Source of the DNA: Pseudomaricurvus hydrocarbonicus
GTDB taxonomy: Bacteria > Pseudomonadota > Gammaproteobacteria > Pseudomonadales > Cellvibrionaceae
Assembly: GCF_011602365.1 (NCBI RefSeq)
Contig: NZ_JAAONZ010000013.1
Span: forward strand, 62,001-126,000
Direction of reading: 5' to 3'
Length of the DNA stretch: 64,000 nucleotides
The position numbers and the translations under genes are program-made. Positions 55,496 through 64,000 of the stretch are shown here, in pieces. Under the pieces are notes generated by a model that was not told the origin of the DNA, searched no databases, and saw only the letters and a list, made by a program, of their open reading frames with translations. The stretch's first letter is position 1, and each line of letters opens with the position of its first letter.

Positions 55496-56500
55496 TCACC
55501 AAGGCATTGACAGGGGCGGCTCCTGCAGTGCGGCCAGCTGCTCGCGCAGGGTCAGGATGTGATCCGACCAGTAGCGCTGGGTGTTAAACCACGGGAAGCT
55601 GTGAGGGAAGGCGGGGTCTTCCCAACGGCGGGCCAGCCAGGCGCTGTAGTTCATGATGCGCAGGGTGCGCAGGGATTCCACCAGATTCAGTTCGGCGCCG
55701 TTGAAACGGCAAAACTGCTGATAGCCAGCCAGGATTTTGTTCAACTGCCCCTGTTGCTGATCGCGATCATCGCCGGACAGTAACATCCACAAATCCTGTA
55801 CCGCGGGACCCGTGCGGGCATCGTCAAAGTCGACAAAGTTGGGGATGTCGTCACGCCAGAGTACGTTGCCTGGGTGACAGTCGCCGTGCAGGCGCAGAGT
55901 TTCAAAATGCGTGTCGGCAAAACGCTGTTGAATGATTTTCACCAGATCGTCGGTGAGCGTTTGGTAGGAAGTTTCCAGCTCCATGGGAATGAACTGGTTG
56001 GCCAGTAAAAATTCAGCACTGTCCAGCGCGTACGTCTGGATGCTGATGGTGGGCCGACTTTCAAACGGTTTGAGGTGCCCCACATTGTGCATGCGCCCCA
56101 GAAAGCGGCCCATGATCTCCAGGTTGTTGAGGTTGCCCAGTTCCGGGGCGTGGCCGCCACGACGCTCAAACAGCGCAAACATGAAACCGCCGTAATCGCG
56201 GATGGTGTTGCCATTGGCATCGGGCAGTGGCGGTACGACGGGAAGCTCGTTCTCGACCAGTTCGGCACAGAAGTCGTGCTCTTCCTGAATCTGTGCCCGC
56301 GTCCAGCGATGGGGGCGGTAAAACTTGGCGATGATCGGTTGGCTGTCTTCAATGCCCACTTGATACACCCGGTTTTCGTAGCTGTTGAGAGCCAGATTGC
56401 GGCCATCGCAGTAATAACCTTCAGCTTCGACGGCATTCAATACCGTGTCAGGGGTCAGTGCTTCGTAGGGGTGAACTGATGTCGTTTCTGAGTCGTTCAT
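55496..56500 (-). CDS. srkA: Stress response kinase SrkA (YihE/RdoA)
   Basis: A 334-residue Ser/Thr kinase of the aminoglycoside-phosphotransferase fold that in E. coli counters stress-induced death. 'LNSYENRVYQVGIED' forms the nucleotide loop, 'IAKFYRPHRW' holds the ATP-binding lysine, 'RLHGDCHPGNVLWRD' is the catalytic loop and 'NFVDFDDARTGPAVQDLWML' the metal-binding aspartate region. ATG 56500 is preferred over GTG 56509. The stop codon touches heptamer element 3. Confidence 0.92.
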   Translation of the reverse strand: MNDSETTSVHPYEALTPDTVLNAVEAEGYYCDGRNLALNSYENRVYQVGIEDSQPIIAKFYRPHRWTRAQIQEEHDFCAELVENELPVVPPLPDANGNTIRDYGGFMFALFERRGGHAPELGNLNNLEIMGRFLGRMHNVGHLKPFESRPTISIQTYALDSAEFLLANQFIPMELETSYQTLTDDLVKIIQQRFADTHFETLRLHGDCHPGNVLWRDDIPNFVDFDDARTGPAVQDLWMLLSGDDRDQQQGQLNKILAGYQQFCRFNGAELNLVESLRTLRIMNYSAWLARRWEDPAFPHSFPWFNTQRYWSDHILTLREQLAALQEPPLSMPW

Positions 56501-56569
56501 AGTAAGCACTTAGTCGGTTGTCTTGCCTTGGCAAGATGAGTGATAAAATCTGCGGTTTACAAAACTAAC

Positions 56570-56615
56570 CGTCTATAAAAAATACCTGTCTGTAAAAAGC
56601 GCCGTCTACAAAAAA
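56570..56615. repeat. Degenerate 16-17-mer repeat near srkA
   Basis: The word GTCTRTAAAAA returns at 56571, 56588 and 56604 (the last as GTCTACAAAAA), with a related GGTTTACAAAA before it. It overlaps the T-tract of the neighbouring terminator. Confidence 0.5.
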
Positions 56616-56639
56616 GAAAGGCCCGTTGATCGGGCCTTT
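56609..56639 (-). terminator. Terminator of the KAS III-like gene
   Basis: AAAGGCCCG and CGGGCCTTT form a perfect 9-base stem with a five-base loop, followed on the minus strand by CTTTTTT. It lies about 25 bases after the stop at 56665. Confidence 0.92.
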
Positions 56640-56664
56640 ACGGATTGAGGTCGGCAGCGCACTG

Positions 56665-57792
56665 TCAGCGTTTCTTCAGTACCAGGCTGCCAATGGAATA
56701 GCCGGCCCCAAAGGAGCAGATCAGGCCGAGATCACCGGGCTGCAGGTCTTCGTGGTGCAGGTTGAAGGCAATCAGTGAGCCCGCCGAGGCGGTATTGGCG
56801 TAGCGATCCAGTACGATCGGTGCTTCCTCGGCCGTGGCGTCCCTTCCCAGCAGGCGCTTGCTGATGAGCAGGTTCATGTTGATGTTGGCCTGGTGCAGCC
56901 ACCAGCGTTTGACGTCGGCGATCTGGATGTCCAGTGATTCCAGTTGCGTGCTGATGTGTTCGGCGGCCATCGGGCACACTTCTTTAAACACTTTGCGGCC
57001 TTGCTGGATAAAGAATTTATCCGGCGCGTAGGGATCGCTGTCGTCTGCGTAAGAGGTGTAGCCGAAATTGGAGCGGATGTTGTTGGAGTAGCTGGTGACG
57101 GTCTTGGTGTCCAGAATGTCGTAGCTGTGCTCGCTGGTGCAGGTGTCGGCGGTTTCGATCACCGTGGCGGTCGCCACGTCGCCAAAGATGAAGTGGCTGT
57201 CGCGGTCGCGCCAGTTGTTTTGCGGCGAGGTCAGTTCCGGGTTTATGGCCAGAACACACTTGGCGGTACCGGCTTTTACCATTTCATAAGCGCGCTGCAA
57301 GGCAAAGGTCGCGGCGGAACACGCCACCAGCATATCAAAGCCGAACCCTTTAATGCCCAGTTCGTTTTGCACTTCGATGGCAATGGCCGGGTAGGAACGC
57401 TGGGTATAGGCACAGGAGACAATCACGGCATCGACATCTTCCGGCTTTTTGTTGGCTGCAGCCAGCGCCTTGCGAGCCGCATGCAGAGCGATCTCTGCCT
57501 GATGAGAGAGCTCATCATTGCTGCGCTCTTCAAATTTAGGGCGCATGCGGTTGATGTCCAGGATGCCGTCTTTGCGGTACACAAAGCGACTTTTAATGCC
57601 GGAGGCCTTGGTGATGAATTCGGCGCTGGAAAGAGGCTTGGCGACTAAGGTGCCAGCCTCGATTTCCGCGGCGTGCTCGGCGTTATATTTTTCCGCATAG
57701 CCGTTGTAGGCTTCCACCAATTCTTCGTTGGTGACGGTGTTGGTAGGGGTCCATAGACCGGAACCACTGATAACTACATTTTTCTCTGACAT
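56665..57792 (-). CDS. 3-oxoacyl-ACP synthase III-family protein
   Basis: A 375-residue thiolase-fold enzyme. The triad C158 ('LVACSAATFAL'), H300 ('WLHQANINMN') and N333 ('YANTASAG') is intact, the KAS III set. It is longer than housekeeping FabH (about 320) owing to an N-terminal insert around residues 25-60, and resembles the Pseudomonas-type FabH paralogues that condense medium-chain acyl-CoA. The start MSEKNVVISGSGLWTP is clear. It is monocistronic, with its own terminator and a pair of CCAAnTTGG boxes 60-95 bases upstream, so regulation by a fatty-acid or stress regulator is likely. Confidence 0.86.
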   Translation of the reverse strand: MSEKNVVISGSGLWTPTNTVTNEELVEAYNGYAEKYNAEHAAEIEAGTLVAKPLSSAEFITKASGIKSRFVYRKDGILDINRMRPKFEERSNDELSHQAEIALHAARKALAAANKKPEDVDAVIVSCAYTQRSYPAIAIEVQNELGIKGFGFDMLVACSAATFALQRAYEMVKAGTAKCVLAINPELTSPQNNWRDRDSHFIFGDVATATVIETADTCTSEHSYDILDTKTVTSYSNNIRSNFGYTSYADDSDPYAPDKFFIQQGRKVFKEVCPMAAEHISTQLESLDIQIADVKRWWLHQANINMNLLISKRLLGRDATAEEAPIVLDRYANTASAGSLIAFNLHHEDLQPGDLGLICSFGAGYSIGSLVLKKR

Positions 57793-57854
57793 ACATGATC
57801 CCGTTCACGGCAGGTAATTTGGAGATTTTCGTTCCTCGACCGTACTCATTATAG

Positions 57855-57886
57855 GTTCTTACCAACTTGGGTTCTTGCCAAATTGG
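57855..57886. promoter_or_regulatory. Twin CCAAnTTGG boxes, operator candidate
   Basis: Two 16-base units, GTTCTTACCAACTTGG and GTTCTTGCCAAATTGG, stand in tandem. Each holds a palindrome, CCAACTTGG and CCAAATTGG, 16 bases apart, upstream of the KAS III-like gene. Confidence 0.55.
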
Positions 57887-57989
57887 CGCCTTACCGTATT
57901 TCAGCGGTGTGTGACTGGTCGGTCACTCTGGCAATGGGTACAGGAGTTTAATTTGCGGGGGTGATTGTGCCGTAATTGACCGCACAGGT

Positions 57990-58736
57990 CTAATAGTGAA
58001 GATGGGTTTTGTCGGTTCGTGCCAGGCTCCAGATGTCCACCCGGCCAATGCCCTGGTGGCGTAATTCCCGGCTAATGGCACGGGCGGTGGCGGTGGTGGT
58101 GATCACATCGTCAATCAGGGCCACATGTTTGTTGTGCAGGGATGGCCAGATGGACGCTCGCTGACATCGCGGGTGCAGTCTGAAGACCCCCCGGAGATTG
58201 CGCTGACGTTCCTGTCGGCTGAGGTGGCGCTGGTCATCGCCGGGCTGGGTGCGGTGCAGGGCCTGAATGACCGGAATGTTGAAATGCCTGCCCAGTTGGC
58301 GGGCCATCCAGCAGGACTGATTGAAGTTGCGCCACAGAGCTTTGCGCCAGTGGAGGGGGACGGGAATCAGTGCCTGGGGCCGTCCGTCGGTCGAAGGGTA
58401 GGCCCGTTCCAGTTGTTGTATCAGTCGCCGGGTCAGCAGGTGGCCATCGCGCAAGTCGCGAAAATCTTTGAAATTCTGCAACCAGTGACTGAACGGCGGC
58501 TGATAGCTGTCGCCGCACACGGTGCGGTCAAAACAGGGAGGATTGGCCAGGCACTCACCGCAGATGCCGGCACTGTCGGTCAGGGGCAGGGCACATTGAA
58601 AGCAGCGTTGCCGCAAGTCCTGAAGTGCCTGTTCACAGCGTGAGCAGAGTGCGCCGGATTCGGTTGCAGCGGCGCAGTAACGGCAGGCCTGGCGCGGACC
58701 GGCGAGGGCCAAAAGGTGTAACAAGGGGCTGGTCAT
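57990..58736 (-). CDS. comF: ComF-family phosphoribosyltransferase-like protein
   Basis: A 248-residue ComF protein, needed for DNA uptake in competent species, though its reaction is unclear. The N-terminal cysteine clusters 'CRYC', 'CSRC', 'CFQC' and 'CGEC' form zinc fingers. The PRT domain includes 'LIPVPLHWRKALWRNFNQSCWMARQLG' and the PRPP loop 'VALIDDVITTTATA'. It is divergent from bioB, the arrangement known in pseudomonads. Confidence 0.9.
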   Translation of the reverse strand: MTSPLLHLLALAGPRQACRYCAAATESGALCSRCEQALQDLRQRCFQCALPLTDSAGICGECLANPPCFDRTVCGDSYQPPFSHWLQNFKDFRDLRDGHLLTRRLIQQLERAYPSTDGRPQALIPVPLHWRKALWRNFNQSCWMARQLGRHFNIPVIQALHRTQPGDDQRHLSRQERQRNLRGVFRLHPRCQRASIWPSLHNKHVALIDDVITTTATARAISRELRHQGIGRVDIWSLARTDKTHLHY

Positions 58737-58787
58737 TGAGATCGTCCGTGATCGAATCAGTGTCTTTTGCCAAGGTAAATGATGAAT

Positions 58788-58820
58788 TAGTTAACCCTGG
58801 AGTCAACTTTGGGTTGACAG
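58788..58820 (+). promoter_or_regulatory. BirA operator of the biotin operon
   Basis: TAGTTAACC (58788-58796) and GGTTGACAG (58812-58820), 15 bases apart, each match seven of nine positions of the bacterial BirA box TTGTAAACC-N14/15-GGTTTACAA. It lies between comF and bioB and covers the -35 box of the bio promoter. Confidence 0.8.
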
Positions 58821-58841
58821 CGTTGTGCATCCCACTATCAT
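58814..58841 (+). promoter_or_regulatory. Promoter of the bio operon
   Basis: TTGACA (perfect -35, 58814-58819), a 16-base spacer and TATCAT (58836-58841). The -35 lies inside the right half of the BirA operator, so bound BirA would block it. Confidence 0.75.
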
Positions 58842-58892
58842 TTGAGCTTTCGCTGATGGGGCTTAGCCTCCGGCAACTCATTTTTGGGTAAC

Positions 58893-58909
58893 TGCCCGTT
58901 TTTCGGGCA
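58893..58909 (+). promoter_or_regulatory. Leader hairpin before bioB
   Basis: TGCCCG, a TTTTT loop and CGGGCA form a six-base stem in the bioB leader. No U-tract follows; the role is unknown. Confidence 0.4.
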
Positions 58910-58954
58910 ATTGCCAGACTCCGGCGACTTATGCCAGACAGGAAATCTTTAATT

Positions 58955-60010
58955 ATGGGCACCACCGACACGATTCGCAATGACTGGACCCGCGACGAGA
59001 TCGCGGCCTTGTTTGAACTGCCATTTAATGACCTGATGTTTCAGGCGCAGGTGGTGCACCGTCAGCACTTTAACCCCAACGAGGTGCAGATCAGCACTCT
59101 GTGCTCCATCAAGACCGGTGCCTGCCCGGAAGACTGTAAATACTGTCCACAAAGCGCCCGCTACGATACCGGGCTGGAGAAAGAGCGGCTGATGAAGGTG
59201 GAGGCGGTGCTGGAAGAGGCCCGTGCGGCCAAAGCCAGTGGTGCGACCCGTTTTTGTATGGGAGCGGCCTGGCGCTCGCCGAAGAAAAAAGACATGCCCT
59301 ACGTGACCCAGATGGTCAAAGACGTCAAGGCGCTGGGTCTGGAAACCTGTATGACTCTGGGGATGGTCAGTGAGGCGCAGGCGACCGAATTGGCTGGAGC
59401 CGGTCTGGATTATTACAATCACAACCTGGACACTTCCCCGGAATTTTACGGTGACATCATCACCACCCGCACTTATCAGGATCGGTTGAACACACTGGGT
59501 AATGTGCGCGCCGCCGGCATGAAAGTCTGCAGCGGCGGCATTGTCGGCATGGGCGAAGGTCAGTCTGATCGCGTCGGTTTGCTGCATCAATTGGCCACCA
59601 TGGACAAGCATCCGGAATCGGTTCCGGTAAACATGCTGGTGCGTGTTGAGGGGACTCCGCTGGCGGATCAGGCCGATCTTGATCCTTTCGATTTTATTCG
59701 CACGATTGCCGTAGCCCGTATCATCATGCCGAAATCTCATGTGCGTTTATCGGCGGGCCGTGAAGAGATGAATGAGCAGATGCAATCCATGGCGTTTATG
59801 GCCGGTGCCAACTCCATCTTTTACGGAGAAAAGTTGCTGACTACGCCCAACCCGGAAGCCAGCAAGGACATGCAACTGTTAAAGCGTCTGGGCATCAATA
59901 CGGAAAAGTATGAAGTCCACGAAGACGAGGCTGAGCAGGAAGCAAACGTGTTGCAGTCCATGGAAGCGGCTAAAAACGACAAGTTCTTTTACGACGCAGC
60001 GACCAAGTAA
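58955..60010 (+). CDS. bioB: Biotin synthase
   Basis: Inserts sulfur into dethiobiotin, the last step of biotin synthesis. The 351-residue radical SAM enzyme has C57-x3-C61-x2-C64 in '[14 protein letters not shown]', '[12 protein letters not shown]', '[13 protein letters not shown]' and '[11 protein letters not shown]', all standard for BioB, including residues that hold the [2Fe-2S] cluster. The frame opens at 58931; ATG 58955 ([16 protein letters not shown]) fits the family start and has AGGA upstream. Confidence 0.97.
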   Translation: MGTTDTIRNDWTRDEIAALFELPFNDLMFQAQVVHRQHFNPNEVQISTLCSIKTGACPEDCKYCPQSARYDTGLEKERLMKVEAVLEEARAAKASGATRFCMGAAWRSPKKKDMPYVTQMVKDVKALGLETCMTLGMVSEAQATELAGAGLDYYNHNLDTSPEFYGDIITTRTYQDRLNTLGNVRAAGMKVCSGGIVGMGEGQSDRVGLLHQLATMDKHPESVPVNMLVRVEGTPLADQADLDPFDFIRTIAVARIIMPKSHVRLSAGREEMNEQMQSMAFMAGANSIFYGEKLLTTPNPEASKDMQLLKRLGINTEKYEVHEDEAEQEANVLQSMEAAKNDKFFYDAATK

Positions 60011-60033
60011 CGGCTGCGTGGGCCTGTGCCTTT

Positions 60034-61305
60034 ATGAGCAATAACCCAAAGCCGCAGGCTACGCCTTCGCAGGAAGCTGCCTCTGCGCCGAAAGCGGTCT
60101 CTTCGCGGGAGTCGAACTCTTCACTAGAGACTGCCCTGGCTCCGGCGCTGGAAGCCCGCAAGCAGGCCCACCTTTATCGCCGTCGCCGTACCCTCAGCAG
60201 TGCCCAGGGGGCACTGGTGACGGTGGATGGTGAGCAGCTGGTCAATTTTTGCAGCAACGATTACCTCGGCCTGGCCAATCATCCCTCTATTGTGACGGCG
60301 TTTAAAAACGCGGCGGATCACTATGGCGTCGGCAGTGGTGCTTCGCATCTGGTCAGCGGCCACAGCCTCGAACATCACGCGCTGGAAGATGAGCTGGCGG
60401 TGTTTATGGGGCGCGATCGGGCGCTGTTGTTTTCCACCGGCTACATGGCCAATCTGGGCACCATCAATGCGTTGGTGGGCAAGGGCGATGCGGTGTTCGA
60501 GGATAAACTGAACCACGCTTCCCTGCTAGATGGCGGTCTGTTATCCGGCGCCCGCTTTCAGCGCTTTCTGCACAACGACCTCGCGGACCTCGACAAAAAA
60601 TTAGCCCGCAGTGACGGTGATCGCAAGTTGGTGGTGGTGGACGGTGTCTTCAGCATGGACGGCGACCTGGCGCCGTTACCGGAATTGTCTGAGCTGGCTC
60701 AGAAACACAATGCCTGGTTGATGATGGACGATGCCCACGGCTTTGGTTGTCTGGGAGCATCGGGTTCCGGTAGCGCTGAACATTTTGCTCTGAGCCAACA
60801 ACAGCTGCCGATTGTGATGGGCACGCTGGGCAAGGGCGCCGGTTCGTTTGGCGCGTTTGTGGCCGGCAGTGAGGTGTTGATTGAAACGCTTGTCCAGCAG
60901 GCGCGGCCCTATATTTACACCACCGCCATGCCGCCGGCGGTGGCCGCCGCCACTCGCGCCAGTTTGCAGGTGATTCAGGAAGAAGCCTGGCGCCGGGAAC
61001 ATCTGCAGCAATTAATTCAGCAATTCCGCACCGGCGCCACACAATTGGGCTTGCAGTTGATGCCGTCACCGACCGCCATTCAGCCGGTGGTGTTTGGTGA
61101 TGCCGCCACTACCTTGACCGTCTCCGAGCTGCTGCGGGCCCAGGGTTTTTGGGTGGGCGCAATACGTCCGCCAACCGTGCCCCAGGGAACCTCCCGATTG
61201 CGCATCACGTTGTCGGCCGCACACTCTGCCGGGCAGGTGGCAGGCTTGCTGGCAGCGCTGGAAGGTGTCGTCAAGTCCTTGCCGGAGTTGACGCCAACTT
61301 CATGA
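60034..61305 (+). CDS. bioF: 8-amino-7-oxononanoate synthase
   Basis: A PLP enzyme joining pimeloyl-ACP and alanine. The 423-residue product has '[13 protein letters not shown]', '[25 protein letters not shown]', 'MMDDAHGFG' and the PLP lysine K267 in '[13 protein letters not shown]'. The first 35 residues are a Ser/Ala-rich extension not seen in typical BioF proteins of about 385 residues; the start at 60034 is the only good one. The stop overlaps the next start as ATGA. Confidence 0.96.
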   Translation: MSNNPKPQATPSQEAASAPKAVSSRESNSSLETALAPALEARKQAHLYRRRRTLSSAQGALVTVDGEQLVNFCSNDYLGLANHPSIVTAFKNAADHYGVGSGASHLVSGHSLEHHALEDELAVFMGRDRALLFSTGYMANLGTINALVGKGDAVFEDKLNHASLLDGGLLSGARFQRFLHNDLADLDKKLARSDGDRKLVVVDGVFSMDGDLAPLPELSELAQKHNAWLMMDDAHGFGCLGASGSGSAEHFALSQQQLPIVMGTLGKGAGSFGAFVAGSEVLIETLVQQARPYIYTTAMPPAVAAATRASLQVIQEEAWRREHLQQLIQQFRTGATQLGLQLMPSPTAIQPVVFGDAATTLTVSELLRAQGFWVGAIRPPTVPQGTSRLRITLSAAHSAGQVAGLLAALEGVVKSLPELTPTS

Positions 61306-62873
61306 TTACTCTGCAGACATTACCGGCGCAATCGTCACGCGCATACGCCGAACCGCTGGTGCTTTTGCACGGTTGGGGCTGCGACTCGCGCAGTTGGCAA
61401 CCGCTGTTGGACAGGTTAAACGAAACCCTGGATGTCATCCTGGTGGATCTGCCGGGGTTTGGCCGTGGCAGCGAACTGGAAATGATTCAGACTGCGGACG
61501 ATTTTTGTGGCCGTCTGATGGCAGTGCTGCCCCGTCGTTTTCTGCTGCTGGGTTGGTCGCTGGGCGGGATGTTGGCAACGCGACTGGCGGCGCAATACCC
61601 ACAGCGGGTCCTGGGCCTGATTACGTTAGCGAGCAATCTGAAATTTGTGGCCTCGCAAGAGTGGCCAAGCGCGATGCCGCGCCATGAGTTTGATGCGTTT
61701 GCCCAGGGGTTTACCCAGTCGGCGGAGCTGACCTTAAAGCGCTTTGCCGCATTAACGGCCAAAGGTGATATCGACAATGAGCGTGGCTTGTTGAAATCGT
61801 TGCGTCAGCAAGCTCAGGCCGCCTGGTTGCAGGCGGGGGCCAGACAGCTGAGTTGGCGAGTGGCGCTGAGCTGGCTGGACGACCTCGACAACCGCCAGTA
61901 CTTTGCCGGCCTGTCTCAACCCGGGCTGCACCTGCTGGCGGAGGACGACGCGCTGGTTCCGGGTGCGGCGGCGCAAGCCATGGGCTTGTTGAATCGACAG
62001 CAAAAAATAAAGCTGCTAGATGGCTGTGCCCACGCGCTGCACTGGTCCCGCCCAGAGCGAGTGAGCGCCGAGATTCTGACCTTTGTGGATGCGGTTCATT
62101 ACGCGGTCGATAAACGCAAGGTGGCGGAATCCTTCGGTCGAGCGGCGGACAAATACGATTCCGTGGCAGGCTTACAGCGTCAAATTGGGCATAATTTATT
62201 ATCCACCGTGCAGCCCGACAGCGCCGGGCACTGGCTGGATTTGGGCTCGGGCACCGGCTATTTTACGCCGCAGCTGGTGGCGCGTTGTGAGTCGGTGTTG
62301 GGGCTGGATTTGTCCGAGGGCATGCTTCGCTATTCCCGCCAGCACCATGGCTGTGACAACATTCAGTGGTTGTGCGGTGATGCCGAAGCGATTCCGTTAG
62401 CGGATGCGTGTTTGTCTGGAGTGTTTTCTTCGCTGGCGATCCAGTGGTGTGCGAATTTACCGCAGTTGTTTGCGGAGTTGAAACGTGTCCTCAAACCTGG
62501 TGGCCGTTTGTCTCTGGCAACCCTGGGGCCGGGAACCTTACACGAATTGCGCGCCGCCTGGAGCGAGGTAGACAAGTACACCCACGTCAATCACTTTGCC
62601 TCCGAAGCCAGCGTGCGTCAGGCCATCGCTGACAGCGGGTTAACCCTGGAGCGTTGGCAGACTGAACATATCGTTCTGCGCTACCAGCAGGTGCGTGAGT
62701 TAACTTACGAACTGAAAACCCTGGGAGCGCACAACATGAATCACGGTCAGAGTTCCGGTTTGACCGGCCGCCAGCGCATCACCCAATTCAAGCAGGCCTA
62801 CGAACAGTTTCGACACACCGATGGACACTTGCCAGCCACCTACGAAGTGTTTTATCTGGAGCTCTCTCACTAG
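61302..62873 (+). CDS. bioHC: Bifunctional BioH-BioC fusion
   Basis: One 523-residue protein carries two biotin activities. Residues 1-265: the BioH esterase that removes the methyl from pimeloyl-ACP methyl ester ('[14 protein letters not shown]', S86 in 'GWSLGGM', '[10 protein letters not shown]', '[11 protein letters not shown]'). Residues about 270-523: the BioC malonyl-ACP O-methyltransferase ('[23 protein letters not shown]', SAM motif '[12 protein letters not shown]' from about 312, '[22 protein letters not shown]'). Such BioHC fusions are known from Saccharophagus and Teredinibacter. ATG 61302 overlaps the bioF stop. Confidence 0.95.
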   Translation: MITLQTLPAQSSRAYAEPLVLLHGWGCDSRSWQPLLDRLNETLDVILVDLPGFGRGSELEMIQTADDFCGRLMAVLPRRFLLLGWSLGGMLATRLAAQYPQRVLGLITLASNLKFVASQEWPSAMPRHEFDAFAQGFTQSAELTLKRFAALTAKGDIDNERGLLKSLRQQAQAAWLQAGARQLSWRVALSWLDDLDNRQYFAGLSQPGLHLLAEDDALVPGAAAQAMGLLNRQQKIKLLDGCAHALHWSRPERVSAEILTFVDAVHYAVDKRKVAESFGRAADKYDSVAGLQRQIGHNLLSTVQPDSAGHWLDLGSGTGYFTPQLVARCESVLGLDLSEGMLRYSRQHHGCDNIQWLCGDAEAIPLADACLSGVFSSLAIQWCANLPQLFAELKRVLKPGGRLSLATLGPGTLHELRAAWSEVDKYTHVNHFASEASVRQAIADSGLTLERWQTEHIVLRYQQVRELTYELKTLGAHNMNHGQSSGLTGRQRITQFKQAYEQFRHTDGHLPATYEVFYLELSH

Positions 62874-62876
62874 AGA

Positions 62877-62951
62877 GAGGTTCTTAAGAGCAAGGTACTT
62901 AAGAATAAGGTTCTTAAGAGCAAGATCCTTAACAACAAGGTACTTAGAGAG
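62877..62951. repeat. Degenerate 15-mer repeat, 5 copies, between bioHC and bioD
   Basis: Units such as AAGGTTCTTAAGAGC and AAGGTACTTAAGAAT run head to tail, beginning right after the bioHC stop. CTCTCT-CACT-AGAGAG at the left edge (62862-62877) forms a short hairpin. Confidence 0.8.
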
Positions 62952-63017
62952 AGATTATCGCGACCGTGAGCGCTTCTCCCCGACAGTCAACGAATTTACA
63001 GCGAGCGAATCCAATCC

Positions 63018-63710
63018 ATGGCTAAGCAAAAATACTTTATTGCCGGTACCGATACCGATGTGGGTAAAACTCTGGTGGCCTGCGGCATTCTGGAAAAAGC
63101 CCGTCAGCAGGGACTCACCACGGCGGCCGTGAAACCGGTAGCGGCGGGGTGTGAGCGCACGCCAGACGGCTTGCGCAACGGCGATGCGCTGGCGCTGCAG
63201 GAGGCCATGACGCTGGATCTGCCCTATGAACAGGTGAACCCGGTGGCCCTTGAACCACCCATTGCCCCTCACATTGCGGCCCTGCAGGCCGGCAAACAGC
63301 TGTCGGTGTCGCGTCTGGCGGGTTTCTGTAGCGGTGTGCTGTTCCAGGCCTGTGATCTGGCGCTGGTCGAAGGGGCGGGTGGGTGGCGCGTACCGCTGAA
63401 CCCCCGGGAGACGCTGGCGAATCTGGCGATGGAGTTGAACTTGCCGGTTATTTTAGTCGTGGGGATGAAGCTGGGCTGCATCAATCACGCCCTGTTGTCG
63501 GTGGAGGCCATTGAGCGAGACGGTTTGCGGGTGGCCGGCTGGGTGGCCAATCGCATCGACCCGGAGATGAGTTGTTATGCCGAAAATATGATGACCTTGC
63601 GCGCCTTGCTGGCTGCGCCTTGCCTGGGCGAGGTGCCTTTTCTGGCCGCGGCGGATAAACAGCAGGTTGCTGATCACCTGGACCTGGCTGCGCTTTCTCC
63701 CGGTAAGTAA
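63018..63710 (+). CDS. bioD: Dethiobiotin synthetase
   Basis: Closes the ureido ring from 7,8-diaminopelargonate, CO2 and ATP. The 230-residue product has the P-loop 'GTDTDVGKT' (K17), 'AVKPVAAGCERT', 'EGAGGWRVPLNP' and 'GLRVAGWVANRIDPEM', standard for BioD. It is the last gene of the operon; bioA is not in the window. The 145-base gap after bioHC holds the 15-mer repeat. The ribosome-binding site (GAGCGA) is modest. Confidence 0.95.
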   Translation: MAKQKYFIAGTDTDVGKTLVACGILEKARQQGLTTAAVKPVAAGCERTPDGLRNGDALALQEAMTLDLPYEQVNPVALEPPIAPHIAALQAGKQLSVSRLAGFCSGVLFQACDLALVEGAGGWRVPLNPRETLANLAMELNLPVILVVGMKLGCINHALLSVEAIERDGLRVAGWVANRIDPEMSCYAENMMTLRALLAAPCLGEVPFLAAADKQQVADHLDLAALSPGK

Positions 63711-64000
63711 TCGCCCCCTTTATGGTGTAGTCACTGTAACGTTGATGCTGTTGCGCTGAGGGTACAGCGGGGTATCCCCTTGTCAGGTACTGATCGGCGC
63801 CACGGGCGGGGGTTCAGCGTTATCCAGCCGGCTGCCGAAGTCATCTTTATTGAAGCCACCCTTCATTCAAATCATCCTGAATTACAGTCCAGTCCAGTCC
63901 AGTCCAGTCCAGTCCAGTCCAGTCCAGTCTCGGATACCGATATGCACCTTGAGTTGGCATTGAACGGGTCTGACACCAGGCCTGGACTACTCTCTTCTGC
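63711..64000. other. Right-end spacer
   Basis: About 290 bases with no supported gene and no obvious bioD terminator; it holds the AGTCC repeat. Confidence 0.5.
63886..63930. repeat. Tandem pentamer AGTCC, 8 exact copies plus AGTCT
   Basis: Uninterrupted pentamer array downstream of bioD. The number of copies is likely to vary between strains. Confidence 0.93.

Overview
The window is a contiguous stretch of a gammaproteobacterial chromosome: dense coding, moderately high GC, and no rRNA, tRNA, phage, IS element or CRISPR seen. Three things point to a lineage near the Pseudomonadales/Cellvibrionales: a serB-fimX neighbourhood like that of pseudomonads, a biotin operon in pseudomonad order starting at comF, and a fused BioH-BioC protein of the kind known from Saccharophagus and Teredinibacter. 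Species cannot be named from this sequence.

Layout. 1-7000: tail of a peptidase-like gene, a GGCT-fold protein and the tamA-tamB outer-membrane assembly pair. 7000-12900: an FMN riboswitch controlling a RibH2-type lumazine synthase, an RhlG-like reductase, a SulP anion transporter, a membrane diguanylate cyclase and a TM2 protein. 13150-17214: a three-gene set (M42-like peptidase, RLAN-RimK ATP-grasp ligase, GNAT fused to a C39-like peptidase), the best candidate here for a poorly described system. 17284-25617: an FMN reductase, a PEP-CTERM-like surface protein, an exported peroxiredoxin, pyruvate kinase, an amidohydrolase, an MFS carrier, dodecin and a cold-shock protein. 26279-32718: a Tat-exported dienelactone hydrolase, an SLC13 permease, a secreted sulfatase and a PAS-diguanylate cyclase. 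32897-40206: the complete leucine/isovalerate operon liuR-A-B-C-D-E, read leftward from a perfect palindromic operator. 40388-51050: a FAD oxidoreductase, an OlsF-like ornithine lipid synthase, ahpA, serB, fimX and a PilZ-like protein. 51334-56500: epmB, efp and epmA (EF-P and its two lysylation enzymes), cysE and srkA. 56665-63710: a KAS III enzyme, then comF and bioB-bioF-bioHC-bioD behind a BirA operator.

Two themes cross these regions. The first is c-di-GMP: two likely active GGDEF enzymes, a degenerate FimX and a PilZ-like protein. The second is in the spacers, which are unusually rich in short tandem repeats with 5-18 bp units. Three heptamer arrays share conserved flanks of 34 and 39 bp and so form a dispersed element family, placed at gene 3' ends. 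A second heptamer type flanks epmA in inverted orientation. I could not run similarity searches: all family names rest on motifs and remembered family features.
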